64,000 nucleotides of DNA from Citreicella sp. C3M06 (GCF_018860705.1 NZ_JAHKQA010000091.1:1-64000), one strand, 5' to 3'; numbered from the stretch's first letter, positions 20,402 to 29,395 are shown. The notes: generated by a model from the letters alone, not told the origin. Numbers and translations are program-made.

Positions 20402-22075
20402 TTACGCGGCGCGGGATTTCTTGCCCGCCTCCTCTCCGTAGAGGGCCGCTTTGAACGGGTCCATCCCGATGCGGCGATAGGTCTGAAGGAAGGTCTCTTC
20501 GGGGCCGCTGCGCTGCGCCATGTAGGTTTCCACGATGCGCTCGATCGCGGGCACCACGCCTTCGGCGGGAAAGCCCGGCCCGGTGCGATCGCCAAGCGCG
20601 GCGGTTTCGGTGGCATCGCCGCCAAGGGTGATCTGGTAGTTCTCCACCCCGGCGCGGTCCAGTCCCAGAATGCCGATATGGCCGACATGGTGGTGGCCGC
20701 AGGCGTTGATGCAGCCCGAGATCTTGATCTTCAGCTCGCCGATGTCGTTCTCGATCTTCAGCTCGTCGAACCGCGTGGCGATTTCCTGCGCGATCGGGAT
20801 CGAGCGCGCCGTGGCCAGCGCGCAGTAATCCATGCCGGGGCAGGCGATGATGTCGCTGATGCGCCCGATGTTGGCGGTGGCCAGCCCATGCGCCTTGAGC
20901 ACCTTGTGGATGGCCGGCAGGTCCGATTTGTGCACATGCGGCAGCACCACGTTCTGCTCGTGGGTGATGCGCAGCTCGTCATGGCCATAGTCGCGGGCCA
21001 GCTGCGCCATCACGCGCATCTGTTCGGCCGAGGCATCGCCCGGCGTTGCGCCATGCGCCTTCAGCGAGATCTGCGCAATGGCGTAGCCCGTCGCGCGGTG
21101 CGCCGACAGGTTGGTGTCGGCCCATGCGCGGAAGGTCGGATCGGTTTCATAGGCGGCATCGAACGCCTCGGTGGGGGCGTTGCGGAAGGCGGGCGGCTGG
21201 AATTGCGCCGCGATGTCATCGAACAGCTCGAGCGCGGCGGTGCCAAAGGCCTGCCGGGTTTCCTCGAACCGCGTTTCCACCAGCGAGCGGATCTCGTCGA
21301 TGCCATGCTCGTGCACGGTGATCTTGATGCGGGCCTTGTACTTGTTGTCGCGCCGGCCCAGCAGGTTCCACACCGACACCACCGCCTCGACATAGGGCAG
21401 CAAGTCTTCCAGCGCCACGAAGGGCGACAGCTCTTTGCCGATCATCGGGGTGCGGCCAAGCCCGCCGCCCACCAGAACCCGGTAGCCGATACGGCCATCC
21501 CGCTTGACCACCTGAATGCCGATGTCATGAGCCTTGATCACGGCGCGGTCGTTTTCGGCCCCGGTGACGGCGATCTTGAACTTGCGCGGCAGGAACTGGA
21601 ATTCCGGGTGATCGGTCGACCATTGGCGCAGCAGTTCAGCCACGGGGCGCGGATCGGCGATCTCATCGGCGGCGGCTCCGGCGAAATGATCGGCGGTCAC
21701 GTTGCGGATGGTGTTGCCGCTGGTCTGGATGGCATGCATCCCCACCTGTTCCAGCGCATCGAGCATGTCGGGCACATCGCGCAGCTCGGGCCAGTTGTAC
21801 TGGATGTTCTGGCGGGTGGTGAAATGGCCGTAGCCCTTGTCCCATTTTTCCGCCAGCAAGGCGAGCTGGTCCATCTGAGCGCTGCTCAGCGTGCCATAGG
21901 GGATCGCCACGCGCAGCATGTAGGCGTGCAGCTGCAGGTAAAGCCCGTTCATCAGGCGCAGCGGCTTGAATTCATCTTCGGTCAGCGCGCCGCTGATGCG
22001 GCGTTCGACCTGGGCGCGGAACTGGCGGTTGCGCTCTGCCACGAAGGCGGCGTCGAAATCGGTGTAGCTGTACAT
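20402..22075 (-). CDS. cysI: Nitrite/sulfite reductase hemoprotein, assimilatory
   Basis: 557 residues with the duplicated ferredoxin-like/siroheme layout. The N-half has the KGYGHFTTRQNIQYNW segment. The siroheme-[4Fe-4S] cysteines are in CPGMDYC and CINACGHHHVG near residues 415-460. It performs the six-electron reduction of sulfite to sulfide. The siroheme needed is made through the SUMT encoded two genes upstream. No cysJ flavoprotein is present, so electrons probably come from ferredoxin and the nearby fpr. Confidence 0.95.
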   Translation of the reverse strand: MYSYTDFDAAFVAERNRQFRAQVERRISGALTEDEFKPLRLMNGLYLQLHAYMLRVAIPYGTLSSAQMDQLALLAEKWDKGYGHFTTRQNIQYNWPELRDVPDMLDALEQVGMHAIQTSGNTIRNVTADHFAGAAADEIADPRPVAELLRQWSTDHPEFQFLPRKFKIAVTGAENDRAVIKAHDIGIQVVKRDGRIGYRVLVGGGLGRTPMIGKELSPFVALEDLLPYVEAVVSVWNLLGRRDNKYKARIKITVHEHGIDEIRSLVETRFEETRQAFGTAALELFDDIAAQFQPPAFRNAPTEAFDAAYETDPTFRAWADTNLSAHRATGYAIAQISLKAHGATPGDASAEQMRVMAQLARDYGHDELRITHEQNVVLPHVHKSDLPAIHKVLKAHGLATANIGRISDIIACPGMDYCALATARSIPIAQEIATRFDELKIENDIGELKIKISGCINACGHHHVGHIGILGLDRAGVENYQITLGGDATETAALGDRTGPGFPAEGVVPAIERIVETYMAQRSGPEETFLQTYRRIGMDPFKAALYGEEAGKKSRAA

Positions 22076-22105
22076 GTGCTGGGTCCTCGTACCTGGCCGC
22101 TGGGC

Positions 22106-22405
22106 TCAGGCGTGTTCCTGTTTGCCGTGGACGTGGTTCGACGGACCTTTGGCCCGGAACTCTTCGCGGAAATGCACCGGGCGGGGGCCGTCTTTGGTTG
22201 GCTCCATGTCGGCAAGATAGACGCCGACCGCTTCGGCAGCGCGCGATTGCGCATCCAGCAGACGGACCTGCGCAACGGCTTCGTCGGTGAAGATCTCGGC
22301 GTCCTTCAGGGCGCGGACCCATCGGTCGTCGGCGGCAAGGTAGATCACGTCGCCTTCGAGCAGGGCGTTGGCGGTGATGACTTTGGGCGTATAGGGCTTG
22401 GGCAT
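22106..22405 (-). CDS. DUF2849 protein
   Basis: 99 residues, matching DUF2849, a small family found in alphaproteobacterial sulfate assimilation operons between the SUMT and CysI genes. It has the ALLEGDVIYLAADDRWV segment and a short charged tail. Function unknown. Its start codon overlaps the cobA stop (TGATG), and cysI starts 30 bp downstream, so it is inside the operon. Confidence 0.85.
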   Translation of the reverse strand: MPKPYTPKVITANALLEGDVIYLAADDRWVRALKDAEIFTDEAVAQVRLLDAQSRAAEAVGVYLADMEPTKDGPRPVHFREEFRAKGPSNHVHGKQEHA

Positions 22406-23175
22406 CAGAGAGCTTCCTGTGTCAGGGCACGAACGGCCAGCGCATCGCGCGGGGCAAGGCCCAGCAGCAGCACGGCGGGGCCGTTCAGATCGGCCGCGTC
22501 CAGTTCGGACGGCAGCGTGGCAAGGGTTGCGGCGAGGCGGCGCTCGTCGGGGCGAGAGGCATTGGCGACCACGGTTACCGGCGTGTCGGGGGATGCGCCA
22601 TGCATCATCAGGCGGCCCTGAAGAAAGCGCGACGCCTTCTTGCCCATGTAAATTCCTGCGACGGCGCCGGGGCGGGCAAGGGCGCGCCAGTCCTGTTCGG
22701 CAAAGCCCTTGACGTCATGGCCGGTCAGCAGGCGCAGATCGCTGTTGCGCCCGCGCCGGGTCAGCGACAGGCCCATGCCAGCGGCGGCGGCGGTGGCGGC
22801 GGTCAGGCCGGGGCAGACGGTAAAGGTGATACCAGCGGCGTCCATCGCATCGGTTTCTTCATCCAGCCGCCCGAACACCCCCGGATCGCCCGCCTTGAGC
22901 CGCACCACGCGGGCCCCGGCCTGCGCATGGGCGACGATCAGCGCATTGATGTCATCCTGCTTCATCGACGGGCCAAAACCGATCTTGCCCACCGGCACCA
23001 GCTGCGCCTGCGGCGCCAGCGCCACGATCTCGGCGGGCACCAGCGCGTCATGCAGGACGACCTCGGCGGCCTGCAGCATGCGCAGGGCGCGAATGGTCAG
23101 CAATTCGGGGTCGCCCGGGCCTGCGCCGACAAAGGCGACGTGGCCTTGGGGGAGTCTGTCCTGTGGGCTGGTCAT
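22405..23175 (-). CDS. cobA: Uroporphyrinogen-III C-methyltransferase (SUMT)
   Basis: 256 residues of the SAM-dependent tetrapyrrole methylase family. The signatures VGAGPGDPELLTIRAL near the N-terminus and YMGKKASRF further on are present. It makes precorrin-2, the precursor of siroheme and cobalamin. Lacking the CysG dehydrogenase/chelatase half, it only methylates. Its place at the head of the cysI operon points to siroheme supply. Start 23175 (MTSPQDRLPQG) is chosen over longer frames. Confidence 0.93.
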   Translation of the reverse strand: MTSPQDRLPQGHVAFVGAGPGDPELLTIRALRMLQAAEVVLHDALVPAEIVALAPQAQLVPVGKIGFGPSMKQDDINALIVAHAQAGARVVRLKAGDPGVFGRLDEETDAMDAAGITFTVCPGLTAATAAAAGMGLSLTRRGRNSDLRLLTGHDVKGFAEQDWRALARPGAVAGIYMGKKASRFLQGRLMMHGASPDTPVTVVANASRPDERRLAATLATLPSELDAADLNGPAVLLLGLAPRDALAVRALTQEAL

Positions 23176-23217
23176 GGGGCTGGCTCCGGCGTCTTGGTGA
23201 AAGCTCTGCTTGATATA

Positions 23218-23301
23218 GAACATTTTCCCGGATTCATCACGTGGGGTTCGGTTGATAAGGACATATTGGCGGTGTATGCGTCCCATCAGGAAAACTGTTC
23301 C
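23218..23301. promoter_or_regulatory. Inverted repeat flanking the divergent cobA/lrp promoters
   Basis: GAACATTTTCCC at 23218-23229 and GGAAAACTGTTCC at 23289-23301 are near-perfect inverted copies about 60 bp apart in the 152 bp divergent region. This arrangement suits a dimeric or oligomeric regulator such as the adjacent Lrp-type protein. That is inference only. Confidence 0.4.
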
Positions 23302-23327
23302 ATTAAGGCGCTGTGAAAGGAAAACTC

Positions 23328-23783
23328 GTGCAGCTGGATGCCACCGATCGGAAAATCCTTCGCGAGCTTCAGAAGGATGCGGGCCGCTCGCTCGATGAAA
23401 TCGCCCGTGTGGTGGGGGCCTCAAAGACCCCGGTGTGGAATCGCGTGCGCAAAATGCGCGAGGCCGGGATCATCGGGCCGCAGGTGGTGGTGGCCGATGC
23501 CGAAAAGCTCGGCTTCGAGGCGTGTTTCTTTGTGCTGATCCGCACCTCCGAGCATGAAACCGACTGGCAGAACCGCTTTTTGCACGCCGTGCGCTCGCGC
23601 CCCGAAGTAATGGAAGCGCATCGGCTGGCGGGAGACATAGACTATATCCTCAAGGTGCGGGTGCCCAACGCGCGGGCTTATGACGTGTTCTATCAGGCGC
23701 TGATCGCCGAGGTGAAGGTGCAGGGCGTCACCGCGCTGTTGTCGATGGAAGAGATCAAGAACACCACCGCGCTGCCGATCTAG
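23328..23783 (+). CDS. Lrp/AsnC-family transcriptional regulator
   Basis: 151 residues. The N-terminal winged helix-turn-helix carries DATDRKILRELQKDAGRSLDE and KTPVWNRVRKMREAGII. The C-terminal RAM ligand domain (HRLAGDIDYILKVRV) follows. GTG 23328 is preferred to GTG 23313 because AAAGGA lies six bases ahead of it. Divergent from the cobA-cysI-cysH operon, it is the likely regulator of that operon. The stop overlaps the convergent P450 gene by 4 bp. Confidence 0.93.
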   Translation: MQLDATDRKILRELQKDAGRSLDEIARVVGASKTPVWNRVRKMREAGIIGPQVVVADAEKLGFEACFFVLIRTSEHETDWQNRFLHAVRSRPEVMEAHRLAGDIDYILKVRVPNARAYDVFYQALIAEVKVQGVTALLSMEEIKNTTALPI

Positions 23784-24952
23784 CGGCGCACCATCAGCCG
23801 CTCCAGCCCGTGGAAGTGATACAGATCGGCGTAGCGCGGCGGTTCTGCCAGTTCCAGCCCGGGCAGGCGGTCAAACAGGATCGGCAGCGCGGTGACCAGT
23901 TCAAGCCGCGCCAGCGGCGCCCCGACGCAGAAATGCGCCCCGCCGCCAAAGGCAAGATGGGGGCGGGCCTCGCGGGTGGGATCGAACCTGTGCGGCTCGG
24001 CGTAGACCTGCGGGTCGCGCCCCGCCGCCCCAAGCATCAGCGCCACCTTGTCGCCGCGCCGAAAGACATGGCCGTACAGGTCGGCGTCTTCATAGGCGTA
24101 ACGGGTGAACAGATGCAGCGGCGGATCAAAGCGCATGATCTCTTCGGTGATCGGTGCGGCGGTGTCGGTGGTGATCATCGTGCCGGTTTCCAGCAAGGCC
24201 TTGATGCCGTTGCCCAGCGTGTGCACCGTCGCCTCGTGCCCGGCGTTGAGCAGCAGCACGCAGGTGGCGATCAGCTCGTCGGTGCTCAGCCGCTCGCCGG
24301 CCTCTTCGGCGGCGATGAGCTGTGACAAAAGATCGTCGCGCGGCGAATTGCGGCGCTGCGCGATGTAATCTTCGAGAAAGGCGGCAAACTCGGCGGCGGC
24401 GCTTGCGGCTGCGTCCTCGATGGCGCGGCTGCGGCGGGCCTGATACAGCGCCACCATGTCGTTCGACCAGCGCAGCAGCTGCGGCGCCATGTCATCGGGC
24501 ACACCCAGCAGGCGGGCAATGACAATCACCGGGATCGGCTGGCAGAAGGCGGTCAGCAGATCGACATCCCCCTGCGGCATGTCGTCGATCAGCCGATGCG
24601 CCAGCGCCGCGATCTCGGGGCCAAGGGCGGCGATGCGCCGGCTGGTAAAGGCGCGCAGCACCAGCCCGCGCAGGCGGGTGTGGCGGGGCGCCTCGAGTTC
24701 CAGCATCGAATGATCCTCGATCCGGTAGAAGGGGCGCAGATGCTCGGGCACCGGCCTTGCCAGTTCGGCGGGGATTTCGCGCCCGAAGCGGCGGTCGCGC
24801 AGCAGCGCGTGCACGGCGCGGTGCGAGGTGGCGCAGATCAGGTCGTAATCGGGCCAATAGGCCAGATCCCCCGCCGCGCGCAGGCGGTCGTAGAACGGGT
24901 AGGGGTCTTGAACAAAACCGGGATCATTGGGTGATTGGGCAAAGCTGTGCAT
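23780..24952 (-). CDS. Cytochrome P450
   Basis: 390 residues, soluble bacterial class. The I-helix oxygen-activation motif is AGHEAT, the K-helix ExxR is EIMR, and the heme-binding loop is FGGGAHFCVGAPLAR with the thiolate Cys. It hydroxylates an unknown small molecule. No ferredoxin or ferredoxin reductase gene adjoins it, so electrons must come from elsewhere; fpr 5 kb away is a candidate. The start at 24952 lies 60 bp from the divergent dctB start. Confidence 0.93.
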   Translation of the reverse strand: MHSFAQSPNDPGFVQDPYPFYDRLRAAGDLAYWPDYDLICATSHRAVHALLRDRRFGREIPAELARPVPEHLRPFYRIEDHSMLELEAPRHTRLRGLVLRAFTSRRIAALGPEIAALAHRLIDDMPQGDVDLLTAFCQPIPVIVIARLLGVPDDMAPQLLRWSNDMVALYQARRSRAIEDAAASAAAEFAAFLEDYIAQRRNSPRDDLLSQLIAAEEAGERLSTDELIATCVLLLNAGHEATVHTLGNGIKALLETGTMITTDTAAPITEEIMRFDPPLHLFTRYAYEDADLYGHVFRRGDKVALMLGAAGRDPQVYAEPHRFDPTREARPHLAFGGGAHFCVGAPLARLELVTALPILFDRLPGLELAEPPRYADLYHFHGLERLMVRR

Positions 24953-25012
24953 GGGCACGACACTGCCCAACACGCGCTTCCCCCGCAAGCACCGGATTGC
25001 TATGTCAGCACC

Positions 25013-26758
25013 ATGACCCGCCTGCTGACCCATCGCGCGCTGTTGCTGACGCTTGCCCTGCTGGCGACGGCGCTGCTGTCGGCGGCGGTCTGGCGGTCGG
25101 CCTATGTGCAGGCGCTGGGGCCGGTGTCGGAACGCGGCACCTCGGATCTGGAGCTGGCGTCCGACCGTCTGGTCACGCAGTTGCAACGGTTCCGCGAATT
25201 CGCGGTGCTGAGCGCCGATCACCCGGCGCTGAATGCGCTGCACTGGGGCGGATCGCGCCGCGAGGCCAACGCCATGCTGCTGCGCGCCGCCGACCGGTCC
25301 GGGGCGGCGCTGGCGGTCTATGTCGACGCGCGCGGCAAGGTGCTGGCGCAATCGGGCGATGGTCTGCCCGACTGGGTGCTGAGCGGCGCGGCCTATCAGC
25401 GCGCGCTTGACGGGGCGCTGGGGCTTGCCCATGGCGACGGGCCGCCGGGCATCGACCGCGCCTTCTGGTTCGCGGCGCCCAGTTTCGGCGTCGACCGGCA
25501 GGTGCAGGGGGTGCTGATCGTCGCCGTGGATCTGGCGCGGCTGGAACAGGCGTGGCGCGGCTCGCTTCCCGCGGTGTTCTTTACCGATGCCGAGGGCGAG
25601 ATCTTTGCCACCAACCGCTCTGAGCTGTTGCATTGGCGCAAGACTGGCACGCAGATGCGCGCCCCCGATGGCACAATGCGCGCGGTCAGCGTGGCCCGCC
25701 CCGGCGGGCACACAATCTGGGTGCAGCGGTTTTCCCCTTACATTCCCACCCGCGCGCTGCGGCTGGAAATCGCCCTGCCGGTGATCGGCATGACCGGCAC
25801 GCTGCTGGTCGATGTGCTGCCCGCGATGCGGCTGGCGGCGTTGCAGGCGGCGGTGGTGGCGGCGGTGGTGCTGTTCTTCGGGGCGCTGCTGTGGCTTGCG
25901 CTGGAACGGCGGCGCACGCTGGCGCTGGCCAATGCCGAGCTCGAAGATCGGGTCTCGGCCCGCACCATGGCGCTTGAGCAGAGCAACAGCGCCCTGCGCC
26001 GTGAAATCGCCGAGCGCCAAGAGGCCGAGGCGGCGCTGCGCCGCGCTCAGGCGGAACTGGTGCAGGCCAGCAAGCTGTCGGCGCTGGGCAAGATGAGCGC
26101 GGGCATCAGCCACGAGCTGAACCAGCCGCTGATGGCGATCCGCAGCTTTGCCGAAAACGGCGCGGCCTTTCTGGAACGCGGCAAACCAGAGCGGGCGGCC
26201 GAGAACCTTGGGCGGATTTCGGACATGGCCGGGCGCATGGGGCGGATCATCAAGAACCTGCGCGCCTTTGCCCGGGCCGAACCCGAACCGGTGCGCCGCG
26301 TCGGGCTGGCGGCGGCGGTGGAAAGCGCGCTCGAGGTGCTGTCCCGGCGCATCGATGAAGGCGGCGTCACCATCGACTGGCAGCGCCCGGACCGCCCCGC
26401 CGTGGTCATGGCCGGGGATGTGCGGCTCGGGCAGGTGGTGGTGAACCTGCTCAGCAACGCGATTGAGGCGATGGCGGGCAGCGACACCCGCCGCATCACC
26501 ATCCGCGCCCTGCATGACGATGCGGCAGGCATTGTGCGCCTGACGGTGCGCGACACCGGCCCTGGCATCGCCGATCCGTCGCGCATCTTTGATCCGTTTT
26601 ATTCCACCAAGGAAACCGGCAGTGACGAGGGCATGGGGCTTGGCCTGTCGATCTCGCATGGCATCATAGAGGGGTTCGGTGGCAGGCTGCGCGGCGAGAA
26701 CGTCGCGGGCGGCGCGCTGTTCACCATCGAACTGCGACAAGCACAGGAGCTGACATGA
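25013..26758 (+). CDS. dctB: C4-dicarboxylate sensor histidine kinase
   Basis: 581 residues. Two membrane segments (about 7-30 and 285-305) flank a periplasmic sensor domain. A coiled linker (LEDRVSARTMALEQSNSALRR) leads to the HisKA domain with the phosphorylated His in GISHELNQPL. The ATPase domain carries NLLSNAIEAM, DTGPGI and GMGLGLSIS. This is the DctB layout, sensing external succinate/fumarate/malate and phosphorylating DctD. It overlaps dctD by 4 bp (ATGA). Confidence 0.93.
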   Translation: MTRLLTHRALLLTLALLATALLSAAVWRSAYVQALGPVSERGTSDLELASDRLVTQLQRFREFAVLSADHPALNALHWGGSRREANAMLLRAADRSGAALAVYVDARGKVLAQSGDGLPDWVLSGAAYQRALDGALGLAHGDGPPGIDRAFWFAAPSFGVDRQVQGVLIVAVDLARLEQAWRGSLPAVFFTDAEGEIFATNRSELLHWRKTGTQMRAPDGTMRAVSVARPGGHTIWVQRFSPYIPTRALRLEIALPVIGMTGTLLVDVLPAMRLAALQAAVVAAVVLFFGALLWLALERRRTLALANAELEDRVSARTMALEQSNSALRREIAERQEAEAALRRAQAELVQASKLSALGKMSAGISHELNQPLMAIRSFAENGAAFLERGKPERAAENLGRISDMAGRMGRIIKNLRAFARAEPEPVRRVGLAAAVESALEVLSRRIDEGGVTIDWQRPDRPAVVMAGDVRLGQVVVNLLSNAIEAMAGSDTRRITIRALHDDAAGIVRLTVRDTGPGIADPSRIFDPFYSTKETGSDEGMGLGLSISHGIIEGFGGRLRGENVAGGALFTIELRQAQELT

Positions 26759-27978
26759 TCCGCAAGGTTCTGCTGGTTGACGACGACGCGGCGGTGCGCG
26801 AGGCGCTGGGCCAGACGCTGGAGCTGGCCGAATTCGATGCCATCACCGCTGGCAGCTTTGTCGAGGCGAAAGACCGCATCGGGCCGGGCTTTGAGGGGGT
26901 CATCGTCTCGGATATCCGGATGCCGGGGCGCGATGGCTTTCATCTGCTGGACTACGCCCATGAGAAAGACGCCGAACTGCCGGTGATCTTGCTCACCGGC
27001 GAGGGCGATATTCCAATGGCGGTGCGCGCCATGTCGGCGGGGGCGTTCGATTTCCTCGAAAAGCCCTGCGCGCCATCCGATCTGATCAGCAGCGTGGAAC
27101 GGGCGCTGCACACGCGGCGGCTGGTGCTGGAAAACCGCCGCCTCAAGGCGCAGCTGGAAACCGGCGATGCCGCCGCGCGGATGATCTTTGGCATCTCGCC
27201 GCAGTCGGAAACCCTGCGCGCGCAGGTGCGCGCCGCCGCCCGCGCCGGAACCGATGTGCTGATCCGCGGTGCGCGGGGGGCGGGCATCCCCAAGGTCGCC
27301 GAGGTGGTGCATCTGTGTTCTGCCCGCGCCAAGGGGCCGTTCGAAAAACGCTCGGCGGCGGGGCTGGGCCGCGATGCGCTGGCCGCCGCGTGGCAGGATT
27401 GCGCTGGCGGCACGCTGTTTCTCGACGAGATCGGCGCGCTGCCGAGCGACAGTCAACTGGCGCTGCTGGACCTGCTTGAAGAGGGCGGCGCGCGACTGGT
27501 TGCGGGCACGGTCGACGATCCCGCCGTGTTGGTGGAGCAGGGGCGCTTTACCCCCGATCTGCACTACCGGCTTGAAGTGATGACGCTGCGCATTCCGGCG
27601 CTCGCCGAACGTCCTGAGGATATCCCGGTGCTGTTTCGCCATTATGTTGCGCAGGCGGCCGAACAATCGGGGCTGCCCGAGCCGGTGATCGGTGACGAGG
27701 TCATCGCCGGCCTGATCGCCCGAGACTGGCCCGGCAATGCCCGCGCGCTGATGTCGGCGGCGATGCGCTTTGTGCTGGGGCTGGCCGAGGACCAGCCCGG
27801 CGGCGAGGGGCTGGGGCTGACCGAACGCATGGCGCAGGTCGAACGTTCGCTGCTGGCGGATGCGCTGCGCCGCACCGGCGGGCAGGCCAGCGCCGCCGCC
27901 GAAGCGCTGAAGCTGCCGCGCAAGACCTTTTACGACAAGCTGGCGAAATACGGGCTGAAGCCGGAGAGCTTTCGCTGA
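26755..27978 (+). CDS. dctD: DctD-like response regulator with degenerate AAA+ domain
   Basis: 407 residues. The receiver domain (phospho-acceptor Asp53 in VSDIRMPG, Lys103 in LEKPC) is intact. The central domain keeps a Walker B (TLFLDEIGALP) and the helix after WPGNARAL. Walker A, however, is GARGAGIP (172-179) instead of GExGxGKE, and no GAFTGA loop is found near 205. ATP hydrolysis and sigma-54 contact are therefore unlikely. A Fis-type helix-turn-helix ends the protein (GGQASAAAEALKLPRKTFYDKL). It probably activates dctP by direct contact with sigma-70 polymerase. Confidence 0.9.
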   Translation: MIRKVLLVDDDAAVREALGQTLELAEFDAITAGSFVEAKDRIGPGFEGVIVSDIRMPGRDGFHLLDYAHEKDAELPVILLTGEGDIPMAVRAMSAGAFDFLEKPCAPSDLISSVERALHTRRLVLENRRLKAQLETGDAAARMIFGISPQSETLRAQVRAAARAGTDVLIRGARGAGIPKVAEVVHLCSARAKGPFEKRSAAGLGRDALAAAWQDCAGGTLFLDEIGALPSDSQLALLDLLEEGGARLVAGTVDDPAVLVEQGRFTPDLHYRLEVMTLRIPALAERPEDIPVLFRHYVAQAAEQSGLPEPVIGDEVIAGLIARDWPGNARALMSAAMRFVLGLAEDQPGGEGLGLTERMAQVERSLLADALRRTGGQASAAAEALKLPRKTFYDKLAKYGLKPESFR

Positions 27979-28006
27979 GCATGGCGTGAGTCGCACCAGT
28001 GCAAAC

Positions 28007-28022
28007 GTGCGGATTTCCGCAC
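28007..28022. promoter_or_regulatory. Operator-like palindrome 1 upstream of dctP
   Basis: GTGCGGATTTCCGCAC, a perfect palindrome of the form GTGCG-N6-CGCAC, lies between dctD and dctP. A second copy follows 33 bp downstream, about three helical turns. It is a candidate DctD binding site. Confidence 0.6.
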
Positions 28023-28039
28023 AACGCCTGATCCGCCCT

Positions 28040-28055
28040 GTGCGGGATTTCGCAC
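28040..28055. promoter_or_regulatory. Operator-like palindrome 2 upstream of dctP
   Basis: GTGCGGGATTTCGCAC, again GTGCG-N6-CGCAC, on the same DNA face as the first copy. The remaining ~190 bp to dctP is AT-richer (TTTAAATATTTGTTAAT at about 28099-28115) and should contain the promoter. Confidence 0.6.
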
Positions 28056-28244
28056 ATCCGCCTTGTGGTCGGCTCTGAAAGTCGCGGTATTGTGGACTTT
28101 AAATATTTGTTAATACGCCCGTTTACACGAAATTCTCACTCTTTCGTCACCACCTCTTGATGCGTTTCGCGCATGGCTGTCATGTCGTGGGCGAAAGGTC
28201 GGCAGGGGAGCCGGACCTTGGAACGTCATCCCGGGAGGATACCG

Positions 28245-29258
28245 ATGAAAAAGTTTCTGATGACCGCTGCGGCTGTGGCCGCGCTGAGCTCTGGCGCGAC
28301 GGGCGCACTGGCGAATGGCTGCGATGATGGCGAAATCGTCATCAAGTTCAGCCATGTCACCAACACCGACAAGCACCCTAAAGGCATCGCCGCGACGCTG
28401 CTGCAACAGCGGGTCAACGACGAGATGAACGGCAAGGCCTGCATGGAGGTCTATCCGAACTCGACGCTGTACAACGACGATCAGGTGCTCGAGGCGATGT
28501 TGAACGGCGACGTTCAGATGGCCGCGCCTTCGCTGTCGAAATTCGAGCAGTTCACCAAGGTCTTCCGCATCTTCGATCTGCCGTTCATGTTCGTGAACAT
28601 CGAGGCGGTCGATGCCTTCCAGAACTCGGAAACCGGCCAGGCGATGAAGGAATCCATGGTGCGCCGGGGTCTGCTCGGCCTTGATTTCTGGCATAACGGC
28701 ATGACGCAATTCTCGGCCAACAAGCCGCTGATCTCGCCCGAAGACGCGCGTGGCCTGAAATTCCGTGTGCAGCCTTCGGATGTGCTGAAGGCCAACATGG
28801 AACAGCTGGGGGCCAGCCCGCAGCCGATGGCGTTCTCGGAAGTTTACGGCGCGCTTCAGACCGGCGTCGTCGACGGTCAGGACAACACCTGGTCGAACAT
28901 CTACGGCCAGAAGTTCTTTGAAGTGCAGGACGGCGTCACCGAAACCAACCACGGCGTGCTCGACTACATGCTCGTAACCTCTGCCGACTGGTGGGACAGC
29001 CTGCCCGAAGACGTGCGCAGCCAGCTCGAGACCATCGTTCACGAGGTCACCGTCGAGCGCAACGCGGCGATCGCCGAAGTCGATGCCGACAACCGTCAGG
29101 CCATCGTGGATGCCGGCGGCGTGATCCGCGAGCTGACCCCCGAGCAGCGTCAGGCATGGGTCGACGCGATGAAGCCGGTCTGGGAGAAGTTCGAAGGCGA
29201 CGTGGGCCGCGAAAACATCGACGCGGCGCAGGCAATCAACGCCGACGTGCAGGGCTAA
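28245..29258 (+). CDS. dctP: TRAP transporter solute-binding protein, C4-dicarboxylate
   Basis: 337 residues. A signal peptide (MKKFLMTAAAVAALSSGATGALA) precedes a mature protein of DctP type (IVIKFSHVTNTDKHPKG; KFRVQPSDVLKANMEQLGA; YGALQTGVVDGQDN, including the substrate-carboxylate Arg). It captures succinate, fumarate or malate in the periplasm. GGAGGATACC precedes ATG 28245. It is followed by a strong terminator before dctQ. Paired palindromes upstream imply DctBD control. Confidence 0.96.
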   Translation: MKKFLMTAAAVAALSSGATGALANGCDDGEIVIKFSHVTNTDKHPKGIAATLLQQRVNDEMNGKACMEVYPNSTLYNDDQVLEAMLNGDVQMAAPSLSKFEQFTKVFRIFDLPFMFVNIEAVDAFQNSETGQAMKESMVRRGLLGLDFWHNGMTQFSANKPLISPEDARGLKFRVQPSDVLKANMEQLGASPQPMAFSEVYGALQTGVVDGQDNTWSNIYGQKFFEVQDGVTETNHGVLDYMLVTSADWWDSLPEDVRSQLETIVHEVTVERNAAIAEVDADNRQAIVDAGGVIRELTPEQRQAWVDAMKPVWEKFEGDVGRENIDAAQAINADVQG

Positions 29259-29309
29259 GGCCCGCGCGCGGCGGCTCGGCCCCCAAGGACAGGGGCCGGG
29301 CAAGCTGAC

Positions 29310-29335
29310 GGGGACGGTCCTGCCGTCCCCTTTTT
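29310..29335 (+). terminator. Terminator/attenuator between dctP and dctQM
   Basis: Perfect eight-base stem GGGGACGG / CCGTCCCC with a five-base loop followed by five T residues, 52 bp after the dctP stop. Partial termination here would give much more binding protein than membrane subunits. Confidence 0.85.
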
Positions 29336-29395
29336 CATATCAGCACACCGGACAAGGCACCGGGGCCGGGGCCCGGACGCGAAATGGGGGACGGC

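Noticed and set aside
20279-22621. 780-codon plus-strand frame opposite cysH, cysI and DUF2849
   Set aside because: It runs across three genes and their boundaries, as only a shadow frame would.
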